Below are positions 33,024 through 43,738 of a DNA stretch of 64,000 nucleotides, in pieces (the stretch's first letter is position 1; each line of letters starts with the position of its first letter). Source of the stretch: Phanerochaete sordida (Eukaryota; Basidiomycota; Agaricomycetes; Polyporales; Phanerochaetaceae); the NCBI GenBank assembly GCA_019973155.2, contig BPQB01000025.1, forward strand, positions 368,780-432,779. The letters are read 5' to 3'. The notes under the pieces are model-generated. The model saw only the letters and a list, made by a program, of their open reading frames with translations. It made no database searches and was not told the origin of the DNA. Position numbers and translations under genes: made by a program.

Positions 33024-35075
33024 CTACCATTTGACCGCAAGTCCCACGACCTCACTCTCAACGGCGCGGTACTGCGTCCGGAAGTACTTCCGTCGCCGCT
33101 CCTCGGCAGCCTCGTCCATGCTGTCGGTCCACGAACGTGGTGCGCTTCCCTCGGGACGGCAGGTTTCGCTCAGGACCCGCGCGGCGAGCCGCTCTGCTTG
33201 AGCGGTCTTCCCGTCGACGTGGTCGCTTGCTGATTCGCCCGTGTGTTCCGCACCGAGCTTCGGCGATGGTGGCGGCGTGGGCAGGCCGCTCCAGTAGGCG
33301 ACCTCGACCTTCTTCGTCCACTCGCGGTCGCCCCACTTCGCCGGCTGGATCCTGCCCACAGTGTCGTCGTCGTCGTCGAGCTTCACGCCCGCCGCGTCCC
33401 AGTCGCGCTTGTAGCCCTCCGCGTCCGCGCTAGATTCCACAGTCGGCGGCTTCAGTTGGCCGCCGCCGTTGACACACCCGCCGGGGCACGCCATGACCTC
33501 GACGTAGTCGAACCGGGTCTCCTGCGCGGCGGAGCCGTCTGCCTTCTTCCGCATCGCGCGTCCGCGCACACCAGCCAGGCGCCCCGCGGCGCCTCGGCCG
33601 ACCTGCACGCCTGCGTCGCGCCCGACCTTCCGGACGAGGTTCTGCAGGTTGCGGAAGCCGTAGCACTTCGCGCCGCGGAAGACGACGGTGCCGGTGGCCT
33701 TCTCGCTGAGGATGTACTCCTCGTAGTCGGGCGCGCGCACCGCACGCACGTTCAGCTCGAGCGCAGCCGGCGAGTCGTGGACGAGAGCGTTGATCAGGGA
33801 GTGCAGGTAGGATCCGGAGCTCGTGCCTGGATGCACGATCAGCCCGGGAAGATCGTCCACGTCGGGTTTTGCTGAATCGTCTTCGCGAGAACAATCTGTC
33901 GGGGAGCCGTATGGAACACGATCGTCGTTCTCGCCTTCGACAGGCGTGTTCAGGTTCCAGCCCTTCTCTCGCATCATGAGCTCGAGCTCGCCGGTAGTTA
34001 TCACGCAGTCCACCTCCCGAGTGGCGTATACATCGTTGTAGAAGTCTTGCCTGGACGCCTCGAGCTTCTTATCGTAACAGGGCATAACTGTAACGTGGTA
34101 GATCTGACTTGGTCTAGAGCGCGAGCAGTCAATTCATGTTCGCACCGAATGAGGAATGAGCGGACGCACGACTTGCCCCATTTCGAACCCAGCCACTCCT
34201 TCACAAGGGTGCCCATGACCTGCTGAGGACTCTTCGTGCGGCTGATGAAGGGCAGCATCTCGGCGTGTGTCTTCTCCGCGTAGCAGACCCAGCCTGGGCA
34301 TGCACTCGCAAGCATTGGTAGCTGACCTTTGCCGCTCTTCCGTTCCTTGAACTCGCGAACGTGTTCCGAGAGGGAAAGGTGCCTTGCGAAGGTCGTGTCG
34401 TAGACATGCTGGAAGCCGAGGACTTTGGTGCAAAATTCCTCGACACGTCGGTACACTTGCTGCAGAGTCACGGGCTGCGCTTTGCTTGACGAGGATATAC
34501 TCGCCGCGAGCGAGGCGAGACTTTGCGGGGCAATGGAGATGACAGGGACTTTGTGGGAGACACAAATGTCCTCAGGGTTGTTTGCGAGGAAGTTCAAGAC
34601 TTCCGTGTGAGACTGCATGCTGATGAGGACGGACTCCGCGGAGGTTATACATCCACTATACGCACAAAGGCCTCAGAAGCTAGATCAGCGAGTCAAAGAC
34701 AGGCAACTCACCTACACGCAAGACAGTCATTGAGACTGATTTCAGCCGTCTGGAGTTTCTTCTGGGCGGAACCGGAGGTTGCCTTCAGATCGGAAGTAGA
34801 GACTTCATAATATGACCCTGTAGAGTCGACGCGGATCTCCGTCTACACGATTGTAAATCAGCTAAGGTATAGCAAGATACTCGAGCAGAACGCACCGACG
34901 CAGCTCCTCCGTCCGGTTCCGGTACTACACCGTTCGTCTGTTCAACAGGTTTGATGCATGCCTGGGAAGGCGTGATGAAGTCATTGAGGTCTGTCAACGT
35001 CTACAGCAATCTCTCAGCTACAGAAGGCACGACAAATACTGGGTCAGCACGCACCAATGCCCCAGAGAACGCCAT
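33024..35075 (-). CDS. NAR1: Nar1, cytosolic Fe-S cluster assembly factor
   Basis: Five exons (35055-35075, 34896-35000, 34712-34842, 34170-34655, 33024-34113) give 610 aa. The N-terminal cluster ligands are C22 (TPSQACIKP) and C82, C85, C88 (DCLACSGC). The hydrogenase-like core carries ASACPGWVCYAEK, SPQQVMGTLVK, VTVMPCYDKKLEA, REVDCVITTGELE and MACPGGCVNGGGQ, which hold the second cluster. Nar1 is an iron-only hydrogenase-like protein without hydrogenase activity; it passes Fe-S clusters from the Nbp35/Cfd1 scaffold to the CIA targeting complex in the cytosol. The section before TPPPSP is Gly/Asp-rich and longer than in yeast (491 aa). The first exon encodes only seven residues. Confidence 0.94.
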
Positions 35076-35341
35076 GGCAGCTGGACGAGGGGGTGAATGG
35101 GAAAGAGTGCGGGAAGAAATACCCAGTCCCGCCTCAGACTTGACTTCGCCATGACTAATTGGGAAGACGCCAGAGGGGCGCCTTTGGCACGGAGAAGCGC
35201 CCACAGTCGTGGCGGCAATCACGTGAACACGTCTTGTCGAACGACCTCGACGAGTCCTCGACCAGCCACGGCGTGTCTCGACGGCGGAGGCGGCGGATGC
35301 GTGGCGTAAACGTCGCACGCTACTTCTCCTCTCGGCCAACG
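35076..35341. promoter_or_regulatory. Divergent promoter region, NAR1 / glutaminyl cyclase
   Basis: 266 bp between the two start codons must serve both genes. No clear TATA box. Confidence 0.5.
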
Positions 35342-36743
35342 ATGTCTGGGCGGCGTCTTGCGCGCGGACTCACCCTCAGCGTGCTGCTCGTATGTCTGGT
35401 CGTGCTCAGCTTCTCGGAGGTCGCTTGGTCGGCATCGCGTCTGGGCAAACGCGACTTGGAGCCTCTCTCCGCGGATGCCATAGCCGAAATCGTCGCGCAT
35501 CCAGATCCTCTGCAGAGCATTGACCCCTCCAACCCGTCTTCTCACCTCTCCAAAATTCTCATACCACGCCCTCCGGACACGGAGAACAACACCATCGTGC
35601 GAGAGTACATCGTCTCCACGCTGAAGAATCTTAATTGGCATGTCGAGGAAGACTCCTTCACCGACTCGACACCGTACGGCGTGAAGCGCTTTACCAATGT
35701 AATCGCGACGAAAGACCCAGCTGCGTCGCGTAGGGTGATTCTGTCGGCTCACTTCGATAGCAAGTTCTTCTCGAGTTACCCCGAGAGCCAGGTGCGTGTC
35801 AATTCTATTCTCATCGTGTTCATATGCTCACAACGCCGGCAGTAGTTTGTCGGCGCGACTGATTCCGCCGCACCCTGTGCTTTCATGCTCGACGTCGCAG
35901 AGGCGTTAAACCCTCTCCTCGAGGATCGTCTAGCGAAGCTACGAGATAGCGACGACGATGATGATGAAGAGGAGATGTCAGACACCACCCTGCAGCTTGT
36001 GTTCTTTGACGGAGAGGAAGCGTTCAAGGACTGGACTGCGACGGACTCGATTTACGGGGCGAGGTCTGTTCCCATCTCCGCTTGGTGTTATTGGTCACTT
36101 ACGCGCGCAAAGGCATCTTGCGGAAAAATGGGCTTCCACGTACATCACGCCCCAAACACACACGAAGCGTCGCTTCTCACCCTGGTCACAAGATACGGAA
36201 ATGTCGTCCATTGAGCACCTTATTCTACTCGACCTGCTCGGAGCGCAACATCCGGTTATACACTCCACCTTCATGGAGACTGCCTGGCTCTTCGATGCAA
36301 TGCAGTCCGCGGAGAACCGTCTCATGTCCAATGGCGCATTCGATTTCCAGGGCGAGAACAATGCCCGCAGCTTCTTCGCTCCCCGGACACAGCAGAATTT
36401 CTATGGCCGAGTGGAGGACGATCACATACCCTTCCTTCGTCGAGGCGTAGACGTTCTGCATGTGATTGCTACGCCCTTCCCCAGAGTGTGGCACACCCTG
36501 GCAGTAAGTCTTAGCCTACTCGTCCGTATGCTCACACTCAATCTCGCCGTATAGGACGATGCCTCCGCGCTTGATATCCCTACCATGCGCCGTTGGGTGC
36601 TTATACTTCGCGTGTTCATGTGCGAATACCTTGCGTTGAAGCCAGACGGCGATCGACGACGGGCACATATACAGAAGGCCGTTGATGACCTCGTGAGTGC
36701 ACTTCAACCCATCTCGGTGCTACGCTCACGCTCGTGCTAGTAG
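35342..36743 (+). CDS. Glutaminyl-peptide cyclotransferase (M28-fold, membrane-anchored)
   Basis: Four exons (35342-35791, 35846-36063, 36113-36503, 36555-36692). An N-terminal signal-anchor (residues ~10-33, LTLSVLLVCLVVLSFSEVAW) is followed by the zinc-dependent cyclase domain. Metal and catalytic landmarks are LSAHFDSKF, GATDSAAPCAFML, LVFFDGEEAFKDW, and EDDHIPFLRRGVDVLHVIA with PFPRVWHT. The enzyme converts N-terminal Gln to pyroglutamate in the secretory pathway. The 3' end is ambiguous. GTGAGT at 36693 and CTAG at 36740 define a 48-nt intron followed at once by TAG (36741-36743), giving 399 aa ending KAVDDL. Reading through gives 15 more residues and a stop at 36738-36740. An acidic loop (DSDDDDDEEE) lies in the metal-binding half. 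Confidence 0.9.
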
Positions 36744-36958
36744 CAGTGGAACCGGACAATGCCATCTTATGGGCGATAGAGAGTGTCTTTGCTGGATAAT
36801 ATGGACGCTGTGTTGTGTAGTCTGTTGTAATGCTATGAAACTTGGACATCTCGCTTTCGCGCATGAAGGTGTGCGAGGCGATAGCCATGCATTCAATGTG
36901 ATGACGTCGGCTTTGCTCAAGGAGACTTGGTGAGCATAGTCGCTGAATTATACATGAT

Positions 36959-37518
36959 TTATTTGATTAGAGCTGCGATGCGTGTGTCGAATACTTCCGA
37001 ACGGATTGGCATCTCTGGAGTGTGGAAGGGATTCTTCATGACGGCATCGGCGTAGATCTCATACACCTTCTGCAGGACGCTGTCTGCCGTCGGCTCGACC
37101 GGAGAAGTCAGGAGCACGAACTTCGTGCCTTTCATGCTCATCAGTCTGGGACTCGCAAGATATAACCGCATGGACCTGCCTGTCGCGGTCAAGAAGATGG
37201 TCATCTTGAAAGACTCTCCTTCGATGACATGTGCGCCGGAACTGGAGCCAGTTGGACTCAGCCGGCTAGTAATGGCATGAATACCGTGCAGAGTGCCTGC
37301 GAGCACGAGGTATTCGTTGGATGTAAGGCCTGGCAGACCGTCTATCATGTCTGTAAGTGAACCCGCCGTTACGTATCTCAGACAGTAGTCACGTACCTCC
37401 GAAGTTCCGCTGGTAGACCAAACCACCAGCTTTATTGATTACCTATGTACGTATGTTCAGCACACTAACCGAGATCCTGCCACCAGCGTTTTCGTACCCA
37501 AAGGCCGAAGATAGCCAT
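36959..37518 (-). CDS. TRS23: TRAPP subunit Trs23 (TRAPPC4)
   Basis: Exons 37498-37518, 37397-37442, 37180-37350 and 36959-37128 give 135 aa. It starts MAIFGLWVINKAGGLVYQR, the sedlin/longin-like opening of TRAPPC4, and continues with NEYLVLAGTLHGIHAITSRL, SFKMTIFLTATGTKFVLL and ADAVMKNPFHTPEMP. It belongs to the TRAPP tethering complexes that activate Ypt1/Rab1 at the Golgi. The fungal form lacks the PDZ-like insert of animal TRAPPC4. The third intron (37129-37179) is GC-AG. It is 51 nt and stop-free; if unspliced, 17 residues would break the conserved TATG-TKFV strand, so splicing is favoured. Its start codon is 186 bp from that of HOP1. Confidence 0.9.
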
Positions 37519-37704
37519 GGCAGACGGTAACAAGCGGTGCCCATCCTGGAGACGCGCGGAACCCACGTGAGCTTGACGCGTCGACACGTCCGGCGGAGTT
37601 TGGCTGAGTTTCACTCCCGCATTGCGCGGCGCTTCGCGTTTCGTCCCTCGCTTTCGTCTCTCCATCTCCGTTGTGGTGCCTAGACGAGGCTTTCATGAGA
37701 CAAG
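37519..37704. promoter_or_regulatory. Short divergent promoter, TRS23 / HOP1
   Basis: Only 186 bp separate a constitutive trafficking gene from a meiotic gene. No TATA box is evident; the strand leading to HOP1 is CT-rich around 37640-37680. Confidence 0.6.
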
Positions 37705-40700
37705 ATGCAGGCACAGGCAATTAGACAGGAGCAGACGCAGGTGCGCTTTTATTCTGTGCAAATCAATGACAGGTCCGACAACAAACGCAGGATGTCCTCA
37801 CAGCCGCCCAAAGCGTGCAGTCAATTCAGACGCTTCTACGAGCAGGATTGGGCTGCATCACGTATCTCAGGTAGGTTGCCATGTGTATATGCGCGTGTGA
37901 ATGCTCATTGCTGGACACAGAAACCTGTTACCTGCCGATAATTTCTCTGAAAGTACGTCCGACTCGGGAATCGCTCGTGTGATGTCGACTTAATGGTCAC
38001 TCGCAGGCTACCTCACTTCCGCTGCTTTGGAGCCTCAACCTTCTACGCCCTCCATAGAAGGCTCCTTCTCTTCGGACAGCAGCCGTCGTAATGTCAGTGG
38101 CTTCAAGATCATGACTGTCACACGGGGTTTTACGGAAGAAGCAGACAAGCTCCTCGACTACCTCGTGAGTCCATGAGCGCATACATCCTGAAATATGGTC
38201 ATGATCAGACTATGAATACTTGTAGGAAAACGGAATATTTGACGCTTTGCAGAAGCAGTACCTCAGAAGCTTTATCTTCGCCATATACTTGGTACGTCGA
38301 ACGTCGTTAGCAACGGACATACCGGACCGACCTCATTTATGCCTATCCCGCCGCAGGACAGCCAAGATCCGAACAAGTACGTGAATGTATGCGCTGAATT
38401 TATGGACACTGACCTCTACAACGACAGTATTGTCGAGGCCTATACCTTCAACTTTCATGTAAGTACCAGGAGTTGTAATAGCTGGTCGAATTATTCACGC
38501 ATGATATAGTACTATACCGTTCCTGGATCTGGCGTTACAATACCTGTGATGTCGCTCGGAGACGACTTGATGAAGCTTTCTATTTCCGGGAAGAAGAAAG
38601 GCGTTGACGCAGTTGCTGATGCGACGAAGAAAGGGAAGCCACCGACGCTCGGTGAAGTCAAACGAAGCTTGAAGGTATTTGCCAACATACTGCTATGATT
38701 ATATACGGTGCTGATCCTTGAGCATATAGGCCCTAATTAAGAACCTCATCCAGGCCACGACACAGATGGATGCGCTCCCCAGTATGTCCTAAGAACACGC
38801 AGTTTTGAGAAACTCACATAATCCGTTGCAGGACGCCGTTTCGCGACTTTCAAGCTGTTCTACCACGATCACACTCCGGACGACTACGAGCCTCCTCACT
38901 TCCGTTCCGGCGATATCAAGAACGACAAATGGTTCTTCTCGACCCACGACAAGCACGAAGTACCAGAGAAGTGCAGCATCGGCCAAGTGCAGACTGGGTG
39001 GCATGGAGTTGACCTTCGTGTTGCCTCCGTCTCCGGCTATCTTCCCTCTGCCGAAGACAACAACGCGCCATTCGCAGGTACCACTGCTACCGGTGGAAAC
39101 GGTCTTGCTCCGCCGCCGCTCACTCCAGCTGCGGAGGCTGATCTCAGAAAGCAACAAGCAGAGGCGCAGAAGCAAGATGCTCTGGAGAGACGTGTTGTCT
39201 GGGACGCTGAAGAAGGGCTTGGCGAGGTGGATGCCGAAGGCGAGGTAGACGACGGTGCGTAGAACAGCTGGAGTTTTGAGGAGGCTGGCTGACGTCGTTT
39301 TACAGGCGACGACAGCCAAGTAATGGGCGTCTGGAGGATGGACTCCTCTGGATTGGAGTTCGTTACCCCCATGGGCATACGGGACGACGACGGCAACATC
39401 GTCCCCATCCATGAGAATGATACTGAGCCCAACGAACCCACCCCGCCTAACGCCGCTCTGTTCAAGGGCATGGAGGAGAAAATACCTCGCCATGTCGGCC
39501 AGCTTGTGAGTACCATCAGCCCCTTGTCGACAACCAGCGGAAGTTCACATTCCTCGTAGGACCTCCCTACGACTCACTCTGGTGAACTCACCCAGACGCA
39601 GCTCGTCAGTGAGACTCAACACGAGGATCTGCCTTCTAGGCTGCCTTCTCAGTCAAGCTCGCCACTGTCCTCACCCGAACCTTCGACGCCCCGCGCGCGC
39701 AGACAATCTCTGCGTTCTCGGTCCCAAGTCTACACTGCAGAGAGCCTCCCTCCATCTGATCCCCTTGGATTTTCGATTCCGTCCAATGCAAGCTTCCACG
39801 AGGACGCGACTGTCGACACGCAGCTGCTGGAGAAACGGATCATGGCTCAGAAACGTATGGACGAAGACACAGAAATGCTCAGTGCGTCTCAAATCGGCTT
39901 CTTGCATCGTCTTCTGACCATCTTACGCAGACACCGACACTCAAGTCGAAGCGCAAGATCTGTCGCAAGATGATACCATAGAGTCATTTACTACTACTCG
40001 ATCGATGACCATCGTTCCCGACTCTCAGCCAGACGCACAGATGGACGACACAGAGGACAAGGTGGCATGCGAGTGCGGTGTCGGAGTGAGTGCATGCACG
40101 ATGCTTCGCGCAGCAGGATGCTCAAGCCTTTCTCAGGTCGAAGACTGCGATTGTATCCGATGCGCAGGCTGCGATAGGTGGTTCCACACTTGGTGAGTAT
40201 GCTATCGTGCTGTGAATCCAGCCATTCTTGAACACTTTGGACGTATACAGGTGTATGGGCTTCCACAACGGGCACAACAAAAACGTTCCCAATGTCTTCA
40301 CATGTTTCGACTGTCGAGTGCACGCTGATCAGAATTGGGAGCTTATCATGCTGCACGGCTTGCACCCGCGGATGATGGCAAAGTTCAGTGACTTGGCGCT
40401 GTTCAGACGAGCCATCAAGATTTGCGAGACGGTCAAGCCGGAGAGTCTCTCGAGCTTTACCAAGGCGATAGGTACAGCACAATCTCTTTTGGAAACTCGG
40501 TTATGGCTGACGATAATCAGCCTGCGAGCCCTTGGTTTCTGGACAGCTCTTCAAGCTTCTAGAGAATGAAGGTAATTCTAGCCGGCCGCTCTCATAGACC
40601 TTTGTCGATTCGAACATTCTGACACGACACAGGCTTCATCGCTCTTCAGGGCGCAGAAGCACCCGCTGAGGAGCCCGCCAAATCAACCAAAACCGCCAAG

Positions 40701-41290
40701 GGCAAGGCCGTCAAGAAAGGACCTCCGCGCCGCCGGACGATGCAGAAGCAGAGATACGTTTTCGTTCGCAAGATAATGAAAGAGCGCAAGTACAAAGACT
40801 ACTTCGACCCCGACCCCGAGGTCGAGAAGAGACTCCTTGGTCTTGAGGACTTGGTCTGTTATGGCTTCCTTTTATGCTTGTGCAAAACCCTTTCTTATTA
40901 GATGCTGACTACCTGTTTGCCGAGCAGAAACCAGAGAAGGGGTCGCGCAAGCCTGTCAGCCGTGATGAAGATTACGACATGTACGCCGCCATGGTCTTGT
41001 GCTGTCCATGACTAATATGTACCGATCTGCACAGGGAGGACGCTCCCCCTGGCCCGTCGCCTTCGCAAGAAGTCCCGCCACCTTCCTCCGTCGAGATCCC
41101 TATCGCGACTGAAGAATCGCAGACTCAGGCGGAATCCGAGCTTATCCTGGATACCCAGACACAGCCCGAGGATATCCTGAAGCGCCATGCGACCCACTCA
41201 TCCGAAGAGGATCTCGACAAGAATGAAGACGGAAGGGTGAAGAAGAAAGTCAAGATCTCCATCGGACCTGCTGTCGATCTCGGCGACTAG
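37705..41290 (+). CDS. HOP1: Hop1, meiotic HORMA-domain axis protein with PHD finger
   Basis: Nineteen exons give 865 aa: 37705-37740, 37791-37870, 37921-37952, 38007-38164, 38226-38291, 38357-38376, 38428-38458, 38510-38674, 38730-38781, 38832-39254, 39306-39505, 39560-39881, 39931-40085, 40137-40192, 40251-40471, 40521-40571, 40633-40853, 40928-40980, 41035-41290. Residues ~15-260 form a HORMA domain (SVQSIQTLLRAGLGCITYLR, ENGIFDALQKQYLRSFIFAI, IVEAYTFNFHYY). After a long linker comes a PHD finger (~574-635): CECG, DCDCIRCAGCDRWFHTWC and FTCFDC. A basic, winged-helix-like region follows (RYVFVRKIMKERKYKDYF). Hop1 builds the meiotic chromosome axis and recruits recombination-checkpoint kinases. 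A 51-nt in-frame intron (40086-40136) splits the PHD ligands and could yield two isoforms. Confidence 0.93.
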
Positions 41291-42027
41291 TCTCTCCTCG
41301 TCTGCTCTGCTCTTGCGGCCCATAGCTTTGGACCTTGTCTCTACTGCCTCAGGATCTGCCTTGCCTTGTTCTTTGCTATCTGTCACGTTGCTCCTCGATT
41401 GCTCTCATCGCAGAAGTCTTCTCGCTATCCCAGGTTTGACTGTACTTGCTTGTGCCTTGCTTTCCTGCAACTTCTCATGCGCTGCGGCTCCGATCTTTCT
41501 ACCCACTCGCCTGTCTTTCGCCTCGATGGCCGTCACCGACCTTCGTATTTCTCTGCTTACTATAATGAAGAGTTCTCTTCGAACCGTCTCCTTGTGCGAG
41601 CACTGCGACGACACCGTGGGGATCTACTTGAGCGTGTAAGTTGTAACCTTGACTGGACGCCGAGCACCGCTTACGTCCGCCAGCCTCGGCCAATGCATGG
41701 CGCCGGCTGCAGGGACCACTTCCCTGCATGACGCTTTGAACGCTTCTGCTCTTATCGAGGATGCTATAGCTGTGGCCGTTACTGCCTCGTGCACTGAATT
41801 TCAGAGAAGATCGGCGGCTCCTCACCCTCTTTGGCTGCCCGACTGTGCTCGGCGATGCGACCTGTGCTCGCAGCTGCGCCTCCTCCGGCCACTGTGCGCA
41901 GCAATAGCGGCTGCTCGGATTTCTGAACCTTGGCTTCCAGCTCATATATGTCGGAGAAAGTAGTCCATTCTCCCCCGTGCAGCGCACTCCCTCTGTCTCC
42001 CGCACGACGCCTACGCTCCATGACACC
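41291..42027. other. HOP1 3' flank and upstream region of the helical-protein gene
   Basis: 737 bp with no supported exon. Pyrimidine-rich near 41290-41480, with motif-free frames on both strands. Confidence 0.45.
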
Positions 42028-43262
42028 ATGACATCCGTAACAGGAGCGCTGAGCGCTCTCTGGTCCACCGCAGTCTTTCTTTACAACGTTATTGACAAGG
42101 TTCAATCGAATAATGCGGAATGCAGGGAGACCATCGTGCTCCTCTGCGGATTCCTCACCGATCTCGAGGAGCTCAGAAGCCGGAACGTATCGCCGTCTTT
42201 GTACAGACATGTCGCGAAGCTGGTGAAGTCCGTAACCTACTTCGAAGACTGATTCAACGCGAAGTCTGATACTTGCCATTCGTACTTAGGACCTTCGAAG
42301 ACATCAAGGTCGACGTGGCGCTGCTCGAAGCGAAATCAATACTCTCTCGGGCCATCTTCCACGAGCAGATAGCCTCAAAGCTTGCCAAGGCCCGCTCTAA
42401 CCTCAATGAGGCCACAATGCAGCTAAGCGTAAGCTCGTCATCGTTGTTGAACCTCCGTAACGTGCTCAACTCCTGTACGTAGCTTCAGCTGCAGCTGGAG
42501 CGATACAGGTCGACGACTGCGCATCTGGCCTTTCCGACTGCTACTCCCTATGGCTCCTCTTCGCCGCGTCCGAGATACGAAGACGTACTTTCGGATGGCA
42601 TCCGAAGCCATGATCCACATCAAATGGCAGTGGACAGTGCCTCAAGCGACGACTTCCAACCTGAGTACAGCTGCAACCGAATCGTTGGTACCGAAAATCA
42701 CGCCCGCAGCATCCGAAGCTGCTTCAAGAGACCGCTGAGGGCGAATAACCTTCCTGAACCCAAAGTCACCAGCAAAGGGACCGGTACAGGACATGGTCGA
42801 GCTCGCCCGAGGAGACCGCGCAGTCGACCATGCAGCGCGATCGTCACAGCGACCTCAAGCTCACGTGGAATCGGCTCGAACGGCACACCAAATTGTGGCG
42901 CGCCTCGGGGCGTGGATCGCGAGGCAGCTCGCCGTAGGAGCAAGGTCTGCGAGTGACAGGAGCCTTGTGTGGAGCTACTGGGCTTCACAGACGTAGAGCT
43001 CTCGCGGGTGCGTCCATCGCTGTGATGTTCAGTAATGAATTCACTGACATGATTTGCAGAGCCTGAGTCTACCGCATAGTGACGAAGGCGTTGATGCCCT
43101 TCGAAAGGTGAGTCATCCTCGTCGTCGATACTCTGCCGGTAAATCTGAATGCTTCGGCAGCACCTCAAGCTCTTGGCGAGCAACGATCCCGCCATTGATC
43201 AAAGTCTTCTACGCGCGTGGTATGCGGTGGACCGCAGAAGAGGAAAACCCAGAAACGCGTAG
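42028..43262 (+). CDS. Helical protein resembling the MLKL-NTD-like adaptor fold
   Basis: Seven exons (42028-42227, 42290-42428, 42483-42687, 42740-42933, 42975-43007, 43060-43107, 43161-43262) add up to an open 306-aa product; no single frame shows it whole. Residues ~5-125 are four amphipathic helices: ALSALWSTAVFLYNVIDKVQ, NAECRETIVLLCGFLTDLEE, SLYRHVAKLVKTFEDIKVDV and SILSRAIFHEQIASKLAKAR. The pattern, with a Cys in helix 2, a short loop before SLYRHV, and an LN pair before the last turn, resembles the MLKL N-terminal-like adaptor domain common in Agaricomycetes. A Ser/Pro linker and a second helical region (VQDMVELARGDRAVDH to LLRAWYAVDRRRG) follow. No kinase or NTPase domain is attached. 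Intron 5 (41 nt) and the weak GTCCGT donor of intron 1 are the least certain parts. Confidence 0.6.
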
Positions 43263-43738
43263 GGTTTCCAGCCGACGCCGACGCTGATCAGGCGCGGCCA
43301 GCAAGTCTTCTAGCACGCTTGGTGTCTGGTACACCACGATTCCATCCACGGGTCTTCCCGTGCAGCTTGTTTATTGCTATCTATGATTTCCACTGGCATC
43401 TTTTGCATCACGATACCCATCCAACACTTCGTATTCGTCCTTCCTCTTCCACCCTGCCACATTTCAAGTTCTTTCTCCCTTCCTTCAGTCAAAGCTCTGA
43501 TATGCCTTACCAGCTCGACTCTCCTTCACATGCCCTATGCACCATGCCCTACGTACTTATGCCGATCTCCATGTACTCACCTACGCCACACGTGAATTTA
43601 GTACTCTCAGCTTCACTACAGCCACGCTCACTGGTTCCCGGGGTCCCGTCTGCCAGGACCTGAGCCGTATCGCATCAGCTCAACTGAGCAACATGATATA
43701 TATATATTGCTCCTGAAGTACATGCTGTACAGCACCAG
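43263..43738. other. Convergent 3' flanks
   Basis: 476 bp between stop codons of convergent genes. A short TA run (43694-43707) is the only notable feature. Confidence 0.5.
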
